NCBI GenBank assembly: GCA_903834835.1
Contig: CAILKO010000047.1
Coordinates: forward strand, 1-64,000
Direction of reading: 5' to 3'
DNA length: 64,000 nucleotides
Source of the DNA: an uncultured Pseudomonadota bacterium
GTDB lineage: Bacteria; Pseudomonadota; Gammaproteobacteria; Burkholderiales; SG8-39
Positions within the stretch are counted from its first letter, which is position 1; the number at the start of each line of letters is the position of its first letter. Under the pieces are notes generated by a model that saw only the letters and a list, made by a program, of their open reading frames with translations, had not been told where the DNA came from and ran no database searches. This document shows positions 20,108 through 29,878 of this stretch, piece after piece. A program made the translations under genes and the position numbers.

Positions 20108-21476
20108 GACTTTCCTCTACCGGGCCGGATGCCACGAGCAACATCTCCTGGACAATCCGCTCCATTCGCATGAATCTGGAACCCTTCACCAACACTGTGG
20201 TTCCGGGGCAAAGTGTTGGAATTGCAGCAGCAAGTAGTCCTTCGACGCTGTCGAAGTGCGTCGCTCCTTTACCAAATGACGCAACTGTTTCCGTTGTTGC
20301 CTCGCCGATCGCAAGCAGCGTATCAATCCCACACTCGCGGGCGTAATCCCCCACTTCACGGTGAACGCTATCGCGATGCGTTCCGACCTCGCCCATATCT
20401 CCGAGGATAAGAATTTTTCTTCCATGCGAAGAAGCGAGAACGTCTATGGCCGCACGAACGGAGTCCGGATTCGCGTTATAGGTGTCGTCAATCAACCGCA
20501 CGCCACCTGGTAGTGCTTTTTGATCCAATCGTCCCCTGTACGGATGAAATGCTTCCAGTCCTCTCCGAATGGCATCGGAAGGAATACCTGCCGCATACGC
20601 AACGCCAACGGCCGCCAATGCATTCCGGACGTTGTGCATCCCCTGAGTATGCAATCTGACTTTGAATTGATCTCCGGGTAGGTAGACCCTGATCAAACTT
20701 TCGGATTCGCTCGCTTCAATTTCCGCGGTGACTGCGGCGCCTTTGGACAGACCGAAGCTTATGCAGCGCCGTTTTCCGATGGACCGCTTGAATACATCCT
20801 TATGCGGATCGTCGAAGTTCACCACAGCAACTGCTGAGTTCGAGGTCTTTTCGTATAAGCATGAGTTCTCCACAGCGGCCTCCGACGACGACCCGATGAA
20901 CTCCAAATGCTCCCGCTGCGCGTTCGTGACAACTGCTATTTCCGGCCTGATAACTTCTGCGAGGCGTGCCACCTCCCCACCATGATTCATCCCTAACTCA
21001 ACGACTGCATAGCGGTGTCCCAGTCGCAAATTTAGAAGCGTTAAAGGAACCCCGATCTCGTTGTTCTGATTCCCAGCAGTGGACAGAACTGCAGCGTCTC
21101 CCGCGTGCTGCCGGAAGATCCCCGCAATCATTTCCTTAGTTGTGGTTTTTCCGTTCGAACCAGCAACGGCTGCGATAGTCGCGGTCATACGCGATCGCCA
21201 CGACGAGGCCAACGCGCGCAATGCTGCGCGCGTATCCCGCACCTTAAGAAGTGGGATGCTCGCTGATGCGTGGAACTCTTCATCTACCACTGCACCGGCC
21301 GCGCCCAATGCCCCGGCTTGGTCAACGAAATCGTGACCATCGAACCGATCACCCCTTATAGCGATGAAGAGATCGCCTTCCGCTAGTGTTCGGCTGTCAA
21401 TAGACACCCTCAGAAAGCCGGCGTCGTGTCCGATCGATTGCCCTTGGATTGCGGCTGCAACGTCGGTCAGTCGCAT
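20097..21476 (-). CDS. murF: UDP-MurNAc-tripeptide--D-alanyl-D-alanine ligase MurF
   Basis: MurF adds the D-Ala-D-Ala made by Ddl. The 459 residues contain the N-terminal [26 protein letters not shown] block, the P-loop [24 protein letters not shown] and [17 protein letters not shown]. The start is the ATG at 21476, in a TGATG overlap with the murE stop; a GTG one codon earlier is also possible. Its partner genes on both sides overlap, as in the rest of the cluster. Confidence 0.97.
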   Translation of the reverse strand: MRLTDVAAAIQGQSIGHDAGFLRVSIDSRTLAEGDLFIAIRGDRFDGHDFVDQAGALGAAGAVVDEEFHASASIPLLKVRDTRAALRALASSWRSRMTATIAAVAGSNGKTTTKEMIAGIFRQHAGDAAVLSTAGNQNNEIGVPLTLLNLRLGHRYAVVELGMNHGGEVARLAEVIRPEIAVVTNAQREHLEFIGSSSEAAVENSCLYEKTSNSAVAVVNFDDPHKDVFKRSIGKRRCISFGLSKGAAVTAEIEASESESLIRVYLPGDQFKVRLHTQGMHNVRNALAAVGVAYAAGIPSDAIRRGLEAFHPYRGRLDQKALPGGVRLIDDTYNANPDSVRAAIDVLASSHGRKILILGDMGEVGTHRDSVHREVGDYARECGIDTLLAIGEATTETVASFGKGATHFDSVEGLLAAAIPTLCPGTTVLVKGSRFMRMERIVQEMLLVASGPVEESHAA

Positions 21477-23083
21477 CACGGTGCACGCCCTCCTGAATAT
21501 CTCGGATCAGAGACGCGGATCGCGCCAATTCCCTCCCCTCGATCTTTGGAGCTGCCGTTCATTCTTTCAAGTACCCCTCTCGCAACCATGACGTCTGAGA
21601 AATGCTTGCGCATGCCCTCAGTTTCCTGAAATGTCTCGTGCCCCTTCCCAGCAATCAAGACCACATCGTCTGGCGAACTTCTGCGAATTGCCCACTCGAT
21701 TGCCTTCTCTCGATCTGGTTCGGAGTGCACTTGCGCGGTGTCATCAATGCCCCCAAGCACCTGGCCGATGATGTCAAGCGGCTTTTCCGTTCGAGGATTA
21801 TCCGAAGTTACGACAACTCGATCCGAAAGCTTGTCGGCAATGGCCCCCATCAAGGGCCTTTTTGATGGATCGCGATCACCGCCTGCGCCAAAAACCGTCC
21901 AGAGGGAACCACCACGCATCTGCACAACAGGGCGCAGCGCCTGGATGACCTTTGTAAGCGCGTCGGGAGTATGTGCATAGTCGACGACGACTAGCGGCTC
22001 GTTTGATTCGGCTATTCGTTGCATACGCCCCGGGACAGCAGGAAGATCCTTCATTAAGGTCAACGAATTGGCGAAATCCACTCCGTAGGCCAACAGACCA
22101 CCGAGCACCGCAAGCGCATTGGATAGATTGAAGGTTCCCGGGTGATTGAGTTCTAGAACGCCTTGCCCGCCGGACGCACTAATTTCTGCCCGTAGGCCGG
22201 TACGGGACGCGGCAATCCTCTGGGCCCAAATAAACTCCTTCGTAAGCGAATCACGTTTGAATGTAGGCGAGATCGAGTAGCCAATACATCGAATATCTCT
22301 GCTTCTCAGGTCCTCCGCGATTTGCTGTCCGAGTTGATCATCTAGGTTCACGACACCGGCGCCCAAGCCGGCGACGTGGAATAGCTTCGCCTTTGCCTCG
22401 CCGTATGCTTGCATTGTTCCGTGATAGTCAAGATGATCGTGCGTAAGATTTGTAAAAAGGGCGCAGTCGAAGTGCACCCCGGAGATTCTTGCTTGCGTCA
22501 ACGCATGCGATGAGACCTCCAAGCAGGCGGCACGGGCCCCTAATTTCTTGTGGCGTGCAAGCAGACGCTGCAATTCAAGTGCATCGGGTGTCGTATGCGT
22601 TGTTGGTGCGAGTTGTCCGTGAAAACCCGCGCCGAGAGTCCCAACCACCATTGTCCTGACGCTTGCAGCATCCAACGCGGCGGCGAGCCATTGCGTGGTA
22701 GTTGTCTTTCCGTTTGTGCCCGTAGCACCACACACCCACATCGTCCTACTCGGATATCCGTAGAACTCGTCAGCAACCAAGCCGGCCATCTCGCGCAAGC
22801 CTCGAACTGAAAAGTTGCACACATGTCTCAGATGTCCCGGCCAAAGGAACCCTTCTTCCTCCCAGACGACCGCAACTGCACCTCGCGACACTGCATCCGC
22901 AAGATGCAATCTACCGTCATCGCTTTGTCCGGGAAATGCGAGAAACACCGCCCCAGGTGTACACATTCGACTGTCGGAGAACATCTCGCCTGACAATACT
23001 CCGGCGGATCTCAATTTCGAAACGAGCATGGCTGGCGTCATTGCACGCAACCTATCGGGTGGGGCACCTTCACGGGAATGCAT
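21476..23083 (-). CDS. murE: UDP-MurNAc-tripeptide ligase MurE (meso-diaminopimelate adding)
   Basis: MurE adds the third residue of the stem peptide. The 535 residues show the UDP-binding FSDSRMCTPGAVFLAFPG, the P-loop [26 protein letters not shown], and the SDNPRTEKP motif. DNPR is the signature of enzymes that use meso-diaminopimelate, so the cell wall is of the usual Gram-negative type. The protein is slightly longer than E. coli MurE. The ATG at 23083 lies 45 bases after ftsI; an alternative start is the ATG at 23041. The ribosome binding site does not decide between them. Confidence 0.96.
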   Translation of the reverse strand: MHSREGAPPDRLRAMTPAMLVSKLRSAGVLSGEMFSDSRMCTPGAVFLAFPGQSDDGRLHLADAVSRGAVAVVWEEEGFLWPGHLRHVCNFSVRGLREMAGLVADEFYGYPSRTMWVCGATGTNGKTTTTQWLAAALDAASVRTMVVGTLGAGFHGQLAPTTHTTPDALELQRLLARHKKLGARAACLEVSSHALTQARISGVHFDCALFTNLTHDHLDYHGTMQAYGEAKAKLFHVAGLGAGVVNLDDQLGQQIAEDLRSRDIRCIGYSISPTFKRDSLTKEFIWAQRIAASRTGLRAEISASGGQGVLELNHPGTFNLSNALAVLGGLLAYGVDFANSLTLMKDLPAVPGRMQRIAESNEPLVVVDYAHTPDALTKVIQALRPVVQMRGGSLWTVFGAGGDRDPSKRPLMGAIADKLSDRVVVTSDNPRTEKPLDIIGQVLGGIDDTAQVHSEPDREKAIEWAIRRSSPDDVVLIAGKGHETFQETEGMRKHFSDVMVARGVLERMNGSSKDRGEGIGAIRVSDPRYSGGRAP

Positions 23084-23127
23084 CCGCTAAGTGGACCCGT
23101 TAGCGTTAGTTCAACGCCGAGCATGGA

Positions 23128-24855
23128 CTAGGTGCCCTCCTTGACTTCCTGAGCCTCTCCGGGTATCACGATAGGAACCAACGGTGCATCATTTGGCACC
23201 CCCAGAATGCGGAGCGCACTCTGCATGACCTGCGCAAATACCGGAGCGGCAACTGTCCCGCCGTAGTGCTGCCCGGCGGTCGGTTCATCTATCGCGACAG
23301 CAATTACGAGCCTTGGATTCGACACCGGTCCGAATCCGACAAAGGACGAAAGGTACCTACTCGCGGCGTACCCTCCGTTCTCCTGCTTGTGAGCGGTCCC
23401 GGTCTTTCCCGCAACCCGCCACCCCATTATCCTTGCGCGTGGTGCCGTACCTCCAACTTGAGTGACCGTTTCGAGCATCGCACGCATTTCCCTCGCCGCA
23501 TTCACCGATATCACCCGGGTCCCTTGCGGAGGATTCGCCATTCGCTCCAGCGTCAGCGGGACCATGTCTCCGTCTCTTGCGAACACCGTGTATGCACGGG
23601 CGAGTTGGAGCAAGCTCACGGAAATTCCATGGCCGTATGCCATCGTCGCCTGTTCGATCGGACGCCATGTCTTCCACGGTCTCAGCTTTCCGCCGACCGC
23701 ACCAGGGAAACCTAGATCAGGCGCCGAGCCGAAGCCGACCCGATGGAACAAGGACCACATATCTTCTCTAGGCAATCCAAGCGCAATTCGCGCTGCGCCC
23801 ACATTCGAAGACTTCTGAATCACCTGTGCGACAGTAAGAGCAGCCTCCGCATGAACGTCCTTCACTACATGATTCGCAATTTGCAAGCTGCCCGCAGCAG
23901 TGTTGATAACGCTTTGTGGCGTGACCAAGCCTCGGTCGAGCGCGAGGGCTACAGCAAAGGGCTTTAGTGTGGATCCCGGTTCGAAACTATCCGTAACTAC
24001 GCGGTTTCGTAGTTCCGCACCAGTTAGGTGGCTGCGATTGTTGGGGTTGTATGACGGTATATTTGCTAACGCGACGATCTCTCCGGTTCTCGGATCGACT
24101 ACGACTAGTGCCCCAGCCTTTGCTTTGTGGGCCTTTACAGCATCCTTCAATGCCGCGAACGCGATGCTTTGCAGCTTCGAATCAAGAGCGAGCGTTAGGT
24201 CAGAACCGTCTTGCGCGGCCCTTATCGAGCCCGAGTCTTCGACGATCCTTCCAAGTCGGTCTTTGATTACGCGCCTGCTGCCGAGCTTCCCACCAAGCCT
24301 CGCCTGATACGCAAGTTCGACTCCTTCCTGGCCCTTGTCCTCTACTCCGGTGAATCCAATGACATGTGCAGTAACCTCACCCCCAGGGTAGTACCGTCGG
24401 AACTCCTGTTGCTGGTAGATCCCTGGCACCTCCAACATTTCGACGCTGCGGGCAACATCCGGAGATACCTGACGCTTCAGATACAGAAAATCCCGCTTTT
24501 CCCCTTCCAAACGGTGCCGCAGGTCATCTGTCGACATTGCGAGCAGATGTGCGAGCGCAACTTTCTGCTGTTCTGTCGCCTCGAAATCCTCGGGAATCGC
24601 CCAAATGGACTTGACGGGAGTTGAGACCGCTAGCGCTTCTCCTGAACGATCGAGAATTCTTCCGCGCGTCGCCTGAATATCGATGACGCGTGCATACCTC
24701 TGCTCGCCCTTCTCCTGAAGAAACTCGGTTCTCATCGTCTGCAGGTAAACAGTGCGGCCAATGAGGATCACGAATCCTGTGACAAGGCTAATCAGAACAA
24801 AGCGCGCCCTCCACGCGGGAAGCCGGACAACTGTCGATGAAATCGCGACGGTCAC
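23128..24855 (-). CDS. ftsI: Septal transpeptidase FtsI (penicillin-binding protein 3)
   Basis: FtsI crosslinks septal peptidoglycan and works with FtsW. The 575 residues have one N-terminal transmembrane helix (about residues 19-39), a pedestal domain (DIQATRGRILDRSGEALAVS) and a transpeptidase domain. The active-site triad of motifs is visible: SxxK as STLK in FEPGSTLKPF, SxN as SSN in KSSNVGAARI, and KTG in VAGKTGTAHK. The start ATG overlaps the ftsL end in the ATGA manner. No lipobox is seen. Confidence 0.97.
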   Translation of the reverse strand: MTVAISSTVVRLPAWRARFVLISLVTGFVILIGRTVYLQTMRTEFLQEKGEQRYARVIDIQATRGRILDRSGEALAVSTPVKSIWAIPEDFEATEQQKVALAHLLAMSTDDLRHRLEGEKRDFLYLKRQVSPDVARSVEMLEVPGIYQQQEFRRYYPGGEVTAHVIGFTGVEDKGQEGVELAYQARLGGKLGSRRVIKDRLGRIVEDSGSIRAAQDGSDLTLALDSKLQSIAFAALKDAVKAHKAKAGALVVVDPRTGEIVALANIPSYNPNNRSHLTGAELRNRVVTDSFEPGSTLKPFAVALALDRGLVTPQSVINTAAGSLQIANHVVKDVHAEAALTVAQVIQKSSNVGAARIALGLPREDMWSLFHRVGFGSAPDLGFPGAVGGKLRPWKTWRPIEQATMAYGHGISVSLLQLARAYTVFARDGDMVPLTLERMANPPQGTRVISVNAAREMRAMLETVTQVGGTAPRARIMGWRVAGKTGTAHKQENGGYAASRYLSSFVGFGPVSNPRLVIAVAIDEPTAGQHYGGTVAAPVFAQVMQSALRILGVPNDAPLVPIVIPGEAQEVKEGT

Positions 24856-25160
24856 TGGGCCACCCGTTCCTGCCGCGCAGTCACGGAGGATTCACTCCCC
24901 ACGATTCTGATCATTCTCGGATCAGGCGTTCGCATTCCCATCGTGGAAACAGCAATTTTCGTTACGCGCGAATGGAGCCCCCACGTACTCGCTTCTAACT
25001 GCAACTGCCCATACTCGACATCGAGTTCCCGGCCATTCTGTTGCTCCCGCTCCAGATCGGAGAACAACCTTCGCGCCTTGTTTTGAGAAGTCACTAAACC
25101 GATAGCGCAGAAGATCAGCACGATAAGCAGTAGAAGATTTGCCTTTGCCACGAGTGTCAC
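24852..25160 (-). CDS. ftsL: Cell-division protein FtsL
   Basis: FtsL is a small bitopic protein that joins FtsB and FtsQ in the divisome. The 102 residues have a transmembrane helix at about residues 8-25 (ANLLLLIVLIFCAIGLVTS), followed by a short coiled-coil stretch with the usual charged heptads. Sequence identity in this family is always low, so length, topology and position between rsmH and ftsI are the main evidence. The start is a GTG at 25160 in a GTGA overlap with the rsmH stop. A second GTG three codons later is possible. Confidence 0.9.
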   Translation of the reverse strand: MTLVAKANLLLLIVLIFCAIGLVTSQNKARRLFSDLEREQQNGRELDVEYGQLQLEASTWGLHSRVTKIAVSTMGMRTPDPRMIRIVGSESSVTARQERVAQ

Positions 25161-26125
25161 TCTACGCCGTGATTGACGACTATCCCGTCGCCCGGTGAAT
25201 CGACACATCGTTCAGCGACACGCATGAGCGCACTTCGTGCCCGCGGATTGTTGTCTACCTCGTCCTGGCGCGGACGGACGCCTCGACCTCGCATTCGAAA
25301 ACTTGGCCTTGGCATTTCCCGGGCGCGAAGCGGCAAGTTTCGCGGCACCTGAGCGAGAGCTTGCCCCTGAATGAATCGCTTGACGATACGGTCTTCCAGT
25401 GAATGAAAGCTAATCACGACGAGTCTGCCGCCGGGACGGATCCGCTTTGCCGCGACCGGCAACATTAGCGCGACTTCCTCAAGCTCTTGATTGATGAAAA
25501 TCCGTAGAGCCTGAAAGGTGCGCGTCGCCGCATGCTGGCGGCGTTCGCGTGTGCGAACGGCCTTTGCCACGACCGAGGAAAGTTCGGCCGTGCTGACGAT
25601 GGGTTTGATGCAGCGAGCAGCAACAATCTTCGCTGCAATTTGTTTAGCAAACCGTTCTTCCCCGTAGTCACGAATTACCTCTCTCAGACTTGCTTCGTCT
25701 ACATTGGACAGCCAGTCCGCAACTGAAATTCCGGTTGTTGGATCCATTCGCATGTCGAGAGGGCCGTCCCGCTGAAAGGAAAATCCCCTGGCGGGTGTTC
25801 CAAGCTGAGGCGAAGAGACCCCAAGGTCGAAAAGCATTCCGTCGACCTGTTCTAAGTTCATTGCGTCTAGAACCCGGCCCAGATCGCTCATCCGAGTTTT
25901 CACAAACGTAAGCCGAGGATCTGATTGCATCTTGGCAGCATCGGCGGCATCGGGATCCCGATCTATCGCGATCAAGCGCCCCGTGGGATTCAACCTCGCA
26001 AGGATCTCTTTGCTGTGGCCGCCACGCCCGAATGTCCCATCGACATACACACCCGAAGGATCCGTGACTACCGCGTCCACGGCTTCGCGAAGAAGGACTG
26101 GGCTGTGACTCACGACGTTGGTCAT
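25157..26125 (-). CDS. rsmH: 16S rRNA (cytosine-1402 N4) methyltransferase RsmH (MraW)
   Basis: RsmH methylates N4 of C1402 in the decoding centre of 16S rRNA using S-adenosylmethionine. The 322 residues begin with SPVLLREAVDAVV and the SAM loop VDGTFGRGGHSKEIL. Further family motifs are LFDLGVSSPQL, GFSFQRDGPLDMRMD and VVISFHSLEDRIVKRF. It starts 12 bases after the mraZ stop in the same operon. Confidence 0.97.
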   Translation of the reverse strand: MTNVVSHSPVLLREAVDAVVTDPSGVYVDGTFGRGGHSKEILARLNPTGRLIAIDRDPDAADAAKMQSDPRLTFVKTRMSDLGRVLDAMNLEQVDGMLFDLGVSSPQLGTPARGFSFQRDGPLDMRMDPTTGISVADWLSNVDEASLREVIRDYGEERFAKQIAAKIVAARCIKPIVSTAELSSVVAKAVRTRERRQHAATRTFQALRIFINQELEEVALMLPVAAKRIRPGGRLVVISFHSLEDRIVKRFIQGQALAQVPRNLPLRAREMPRPSFRMRGRGVRPRQDEVDNNPRARSALMRVAERCVDSPGDGIVVNHGVE

Positions 26126-26137
26126 TTCTTGGGTCGC

Positions 26138-26581
26138 TCAAAGAGAAAAATCCTCCATCCCCAAAGGGGTCGCGCCGGAACCGGCAAGTGCCGTAGCAAG
26201 CTTTGCGTCCCAGACCGCACGGTCCCAGAGTTCAAAGTACGCGCCCTGCCCGACCATCATCACGTCACGATCCAACCGCCCATGGATACGCAGCGCGGGG
26301 GGCAGTAACACCCGACCGGCGCTATCCGGCCTTAAGTGCTCCTCGAAACCCAACAACAAGCGCTTCCACCAACTAGCCTGAGCGTGAAACGCTGGGAATC
26401 CTTGCACTTTTTCCCTTACCGGCTCCCAATTGACCTCGGGGTAAAGAAGCACACATCCATCGGGGTGCGCCGTGAGAACCACTTCGGTTCCAGATGCGCG
26501 CAGTGCGTCTCGGTGCCGCGTGGGTATGGCAAGCCGGCCCTTCACATCGAGGGTAACGACGGTGGCCCCGTGGAAGCTCAC
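26138..26581 (-). CDS. mraZ: Transcriptional regulator MraZ
   Basis: MraZ is the first gene of the dcw operon and its repressor in E. coli. The 147 residues hold two SpoVT/AbrB-type half-domains. The first has LDVKGRLAIPTRHRD and the second has DSAGRVLLPPALR. The start is a GTG at 26581; the G-rich run seven bases long just upstream serves as the ribosome binding site. Three repeats matching the known MraZ operator spacing are found at 26624-26653, so autoregulation is very likely. Confidence 0.95.
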   Translation of the reverse strand: MSFHGATVVTLDVKGRLAIPTRHRDALRASGTEVVLTAHPDGCVLLYPEVNWEPVREKVQGFPAFHAQASWWKRLLLGFEEHLRPDSAGRVLLPPALRIHGRLDRDVMMVGQGAYFELWDRAVWDAKLATALAGSGATPLGMEDFSL

Positions 26582-26623
26582 GCAACCCCCCCAGACTTTG
26601 TTCCAAAGGACACGGAATCTCTC

Positions 26624-26653
26624 TTTTCACCACATTTCTCTACGTTTCCCCAC
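26624..26653 (-). promoter_or_regulatory. MraZ operator: three direct 10-bp repeats
   Basis: On the minus strand three adjacent decamers read GTGGGGAAAC (26644-26653), GTAGAGAAAT (26634-26643) and GTGGTGAAAA (26624-26633). The 10-bp period and G-rich core match the TGGGN-N5 repeats bound by the MraZ ring in E. coli and Mycoplasma. They lie directly downstream of the predicted -10 box, where bound MraZ would block transcription. Confidence 0.8.
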
Positions 26654-26681
26654 TTTATGCCATACAGATGCTGCCGGTCAA
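26654..26681 (-). promoter_or_regulatory. Promoter of the dcw operon
   Basis: On the minus strand a -35 box TTGACC (26676-26681) is followed after 16 bases by CATAAA (26654-26659) as -10. RNA would start inside the MraZ repeats. The -35 box is good and the -10 box moderate. Confidence 0.55.
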
Positions 26682-26964
26682 GCAATTTTCCTGATTAGAC
26701 AAAGACTTAGCGCATATCTTACCGATAAAATAAGGATTTTTAATACATAATAATCATATAGTTATTGATGGTATCGGATAATCAACATTAGAATTTCGCC
26801 GGAGCGTGCAAGAAGCCGCATAGACATCGCGGGTTGCCTCAAGCGCATACGGGCTCAATGCGTCGGTACGCCGAAAGAGCCTTGTTTGACTACAAAGGCC
26901 ACGTGCTGGGGGACAGAATCCGCGAAAGAGACCGACACGCCGAAAACGAGGAGACTCTGTCTAG
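26682..26964. other. Intergenic region between mraZ and the dehydrogenase gene
   Basis: I find no gene here. Bases 26695-26790 are markedly AT-rich compared with the flanks and probably carry promoter elements for the divergent gene starting at 26965. The rest is of average composition. No RNA gene, repeat or clear terminator is visible. Confidence 0.5.
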
Positions 26965-27900
26965 ATGAAACCGCACGTCTTAATTACTCAGCCAATGTCG
27001 GCTGAGACACTCTCAGGGCTGCATGCGCAATTCTGCTGCCATGAACTCGGCGCTGATGTCACCGGAGACCGCCTGGGCAACATTGCGGCAGAAATTCGGG
27101 GAATTGCAAGTTTTGGCGCAGTTGGGAAAGATCTGATGGCTCGGCTACCCGCCCTTGAAATCGTGTCCAACTTTGGCGTCGGCGTGGATGGAATCGACCT
27201 TGCATACGCGGACAAGCGTGGCATTGTCGTGACGAACGCTCCGGATGTCCTGAACGAATGCGTAGCGGATACCGCGATTGCGCTTACGCTGATGTTGCTC
27301 AGAAATTTTCCCGTTGCTCAGGATTACTTGCGGTCCGGACAATGGCTGACGAGGGGGAGTTTTCCGTACTCGACATCTCTGGGCAGCAAGACCATGGGCA
27401 TCCTCGGACTTGGGCGCATAGGTGAAGCAGTCGCAAAGCGCGCGATCGCGTGCGGTATGAAAATTCGGTATCACAACCGCAATCCCAAACCCGTTCCCTT
27501 CCCGTACGACCCCAATCCGCGAACACTTGCGGAAAAGTCAGACGTGCTTATGGTCGTAACACCCGGGGGGAGCGACACACGGCACCTCGTGAACTCGGAG
27601 GTACTCGAGCGGCTGGGCAAGAATGGCTATCTAGTGAACATTGCAAGAGGGTCCGTTGTCGACGAGATGACACTCCTCACATTCCTAAAGGAAAAGCGAA
27701 TTGCCGGTGCAGGCCTCGATGTCTATACCGACGAGCCCAGAGTTCCGGCGGGATTCATGGGCCTAGACAATGCGGTGCTTTTGCCTCATGTCGCAAGTGC
27801 GACGGTCGAAACCCGAAAAGCCATGGGACAATTGATGATCGAAAATCTTCGGCGCCACTTCTCTGGGCAGCGCGTACTAACACCCGTGACCGGCACGTGA
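26965..27900 (+). CDS. D-isomer-specific 2-hydroxyacid dehydrogenase
   Basis: This is an NAD(P)-dependent reductase of the GhrB/hydroxypyruvate reductase type, acting on glyoxylate, hydroxypyruvate or similar 2-oxoacids. It has 311 residues. The Rossmann motif GILGLGRIGEAVAKRA begins near residue 145. Catalytic residues are the Arg in NIARGSVVDE, the Glu in DVYTDEPRVP and the His in LLPHVASAT. A GAGGAG ribosome binding site lies upstream of the ATG. It is divergent from mraZ and convergent with purM, so it is likely a single-gene transcript. The exact substrate cannot be deduced. Confidence 0.9.
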   Translation: MKPHVLITQPMSAETLSGLHAQFCCHELGADVTGDRLGNIAAEIRGIASFGAVGKDLMARLPALEIVSNFGVGVDGIDLAYADKRGIVVTNAPDVLNECVADTAIALTLMLLRNFPVAQDYLRSGQWLTRGSFPYSTSLGSKTMGILGLGRIGEAVAKRAIACGMKIRYHNRNPKPVPFPYDPNPRTLAEKSDVLMVVTPGGSDTRHLVNSEVLERLGKNGYLVNIARGSVVDEMTLLTFLKEKRIAGAGLDVYTDEPRVPAGFMGLDNAVLLPHVASATVETRKAMGQLMIENLRRHFSGQRVLTPVTGT

Positions 27901-27954
27901 CGTCCTCAAAACCGAGATGACCTCATGAAATTTAACGACGCGAACCTTTCTTGG

Positions 27955-28989
27955 CTACGCGCCGGATATTGTGATGCTGGGCTCACCGTCAGCTGAGACG
28001 ACCACACCGATTTGAAACACCGTTTCGCCTGCCGCCTCAAGAACTTTTTGGGCAATCAAATGATCCTTTTCACCCACAACAACAACCATCCCGATTCCAC
28101 AGTTAAACACCCGGTACATCTCGTCTTTCGCGATGCCTCCGGAATCCTGGAGCCAATGAAAGATTTTTGGGCTGCTCCATGATTCGGAAGCAAGAACTAC
28201 TCCCGTGCCACGCGGCAGAATTCTCGGGATGTTCCCGAGCAAGCCGCCTCCCGTAATATGCGCCAAGCCCTTTACCGGCACACTCTGGAGCAAGTCTGCA
28301 ACAGCGCGCGCATAGATTCGTGTAGGTTCTAATAGCCAGTCGCCGATACTTCGATCGTCCAACAAATGCTCTAGCCCCACTCCGCTATCGGCCACGATTC
28401 TTCTCACCAACGAATATCCGTTCGAGTGGACTCCGCTCGACTGGAGCCCTAGCAAGACATCGCCCGGGGAAATAGCCTTCCCATCGACAATCCGGTCCTT
28501 CTCAACCGCGCCTACACAGAATCCCGCAAGATCGTACTCCCCCTCGGGATACATCCCCGGCATTTCGGCGGTCTCTCCCCCGATCAAGGCACAACCTGCA
28601 AGTTCGCAGCCTCTCGCGATTCCCTTAACTACAGTAGCGGCCGTAATTGCATCGAGCCGCCCGCATGCAAAGTAATCCAGGAAGAAAAGTGGCTCGGCTC
28701 CCTGCACCAGAACGTCGTTGACGCTCATCGCCACCAAGTCAATCCCGATCGTATCGTGACGCCCCAATTCGAAGGCGAGCTTGAGCTTGGTCCCGACGCC
28801 ATCGGTTCCGGAAACGAGCACGGGTCTCTTGAATCGGGCGGACAACTCGAAAAGCGCACCGAATCCCCCGATGCCAGCAAGAACTTCGGGGCGCGTTGTT
28901 CTTGCGGCGAAGGGCTTAATAGCCTCGACCAACGCATCCCCAGCATCTATGTCGACCCCGGCATCTTTGTAAGACAGATTTGTTGTCAT
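27955..28989 (-). CDS. purM: Phosphoribosylformylglycinamidine cyclo-ligase PurM (AIR synthetase)
   Basis: PurM closes the imidazole ring in purine synthesis, using ATP. The 344 residues match the normal length. Conserved segments are [62 protein letters not shown] and [13 protein letters not shown]. The start is the ATG at 28989 ([11 protein letters not shown]); the open frame continues 45 codons upstream without family likeness. It is divergent from hda with a 114-base gap, an arrangement common in proteobacteria. Confidence 0.96.
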   Translation of the reverse strand: MTTNLSYKDAGVDIDAGDALVEAIKPFAARTTRPEVLAGIGGFGALFELSARFKRPVLVSGTDGVGTKLKLAFELGRHDTIGIDLVAMSVNDVLVQGAEPLFFLDYFACGRLDAITAATVVKGIARGCELAGCALIGGETAEMPGMYPEGEYDLAGFCVGAVEKDRIVDGKAISPGDVLLGLQSSGVHSNGYSLVRRIVADSGVGLEHLLDDRSIGDWLLEPTRIYARAVADLLQSVPVKGLAHITGGGLLGNIPRILPRGTGVVLASESWSSPKIFHWLQDSGGIAKDEMYRVFNCGIGMVVVVGEKDHLIAQKVLEAAGETVFQIGVVVSADGEPSITISGA

Positions 28990-29103
28990 CCGCGAGCCCA
29001 TCCGTGCTGTAGGACGGTGGGTCATGTTTTCGAGACCCACACGTGTTAGAGTAAATCCTATTCTACCCATCGTAATGTCGACCCAGCGATCGCGGGCACG
29101 ACC

Positions 29104-29796
29104 ATGCAGCAACTTCCTCTTCAAATTCTCAGCCTTCCAGAGCCGACTTTTGAAAGCTTCATTGCCACCGGCAATGACGAGGCTATATCAAATGTCCGCA
29201 TCTTTGCGGCCGGTGCGCCAGGCCAGTCCGTTTTCTACCTGTGGGGTGCGGTTGGAAGCGGTCGCACTCATTTGCTTCGATCCGCCGCCCGCGAAGCGGG
29301 AGGCATCTATGTTCCGCCGGGCGATGCTATTGTGACGTGCGACGTACCCCTATACGCTGTAGATGACATCGAATCTTTAGACTGGGCGCGCCAAGCGCAC
29401 CTGTTCAATTTGATAAACATGGCCCGCGAAGGTATGACAAGAGTGCTTGTTGCGGGAGCGAGTGCACACACGCACCTCCAGTTGCGCGAGGATCTACGAT
29501 CCCGACTTGGATGGGGACTCACTTACCATCTACGATCGCTTAGCGATGATCAAAAGAAGGCTCTGCTACGCTTGCATGCGGACTCCCTTGGAATTGCATT
29601 GAGTAATGAGGTCATTGAATTGGTTTTCGCTAGGTTCCCTAGAGACCTTTGGAGTCTTGACCGTATACTTGAACACTTGGACCGTGAAACTCTCGCTCGG
29701 AAACGTGCACTGACACTCTCGCTCGCTCGAGGTGCGCTGGAAAATTTTGAATTGCCTCGCCAAGTATCTATGCCGAACATTCGAGGTCGCGATTGA
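29104..29796 (+). CDS. hda: DnaA regulatory inactivator Hda
   Basis: Hda together with the DNA-loaded sliding clamp stimulates hydrolysis of DnaA-bound ATP and so prevents re-initiation. The 230 residues begin with QQLPLQI, a clamp-binding peptide of the QLxLP type. The AAA+ fold has a modified P-loop, [12 protein letters not shown], and the Walker B-like YAVDDIESL. The arginine-finger region is SRLGWGL. It lacks the DNA-binding domain of DnaA. It starts a conserved run, hda-HAD-pcnB-folK. Confidence 0.92.
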   Translation: MQQLPLQILSLPEPTFESFIATGNDEAISNVRIFAAGAPGQSVFYLWGAVGSGRTHLLRSAAREAGGIYVPPGDAIVTCDVPLYAVDDIESLDWARQAHLFNLINMAREGMTRVLVAGASAHTHLQLREDLRSRLGWGLTYHLRSLSDDQKKALLRLHADSLGIALSNEVIELVFARFPRDLWSLDRILEHLDRETLARKRALTLSLARGALENFELPRQVSMPNIRGRD

Positions 29797-29878
29797 ATCG
29801 TTTGCAAAGGTCCCTAAACCGTACAAATCTTCGGTTCCGCATGCAGCTGTACCTTTTATTGGCCAGCAAATTGCCGGT

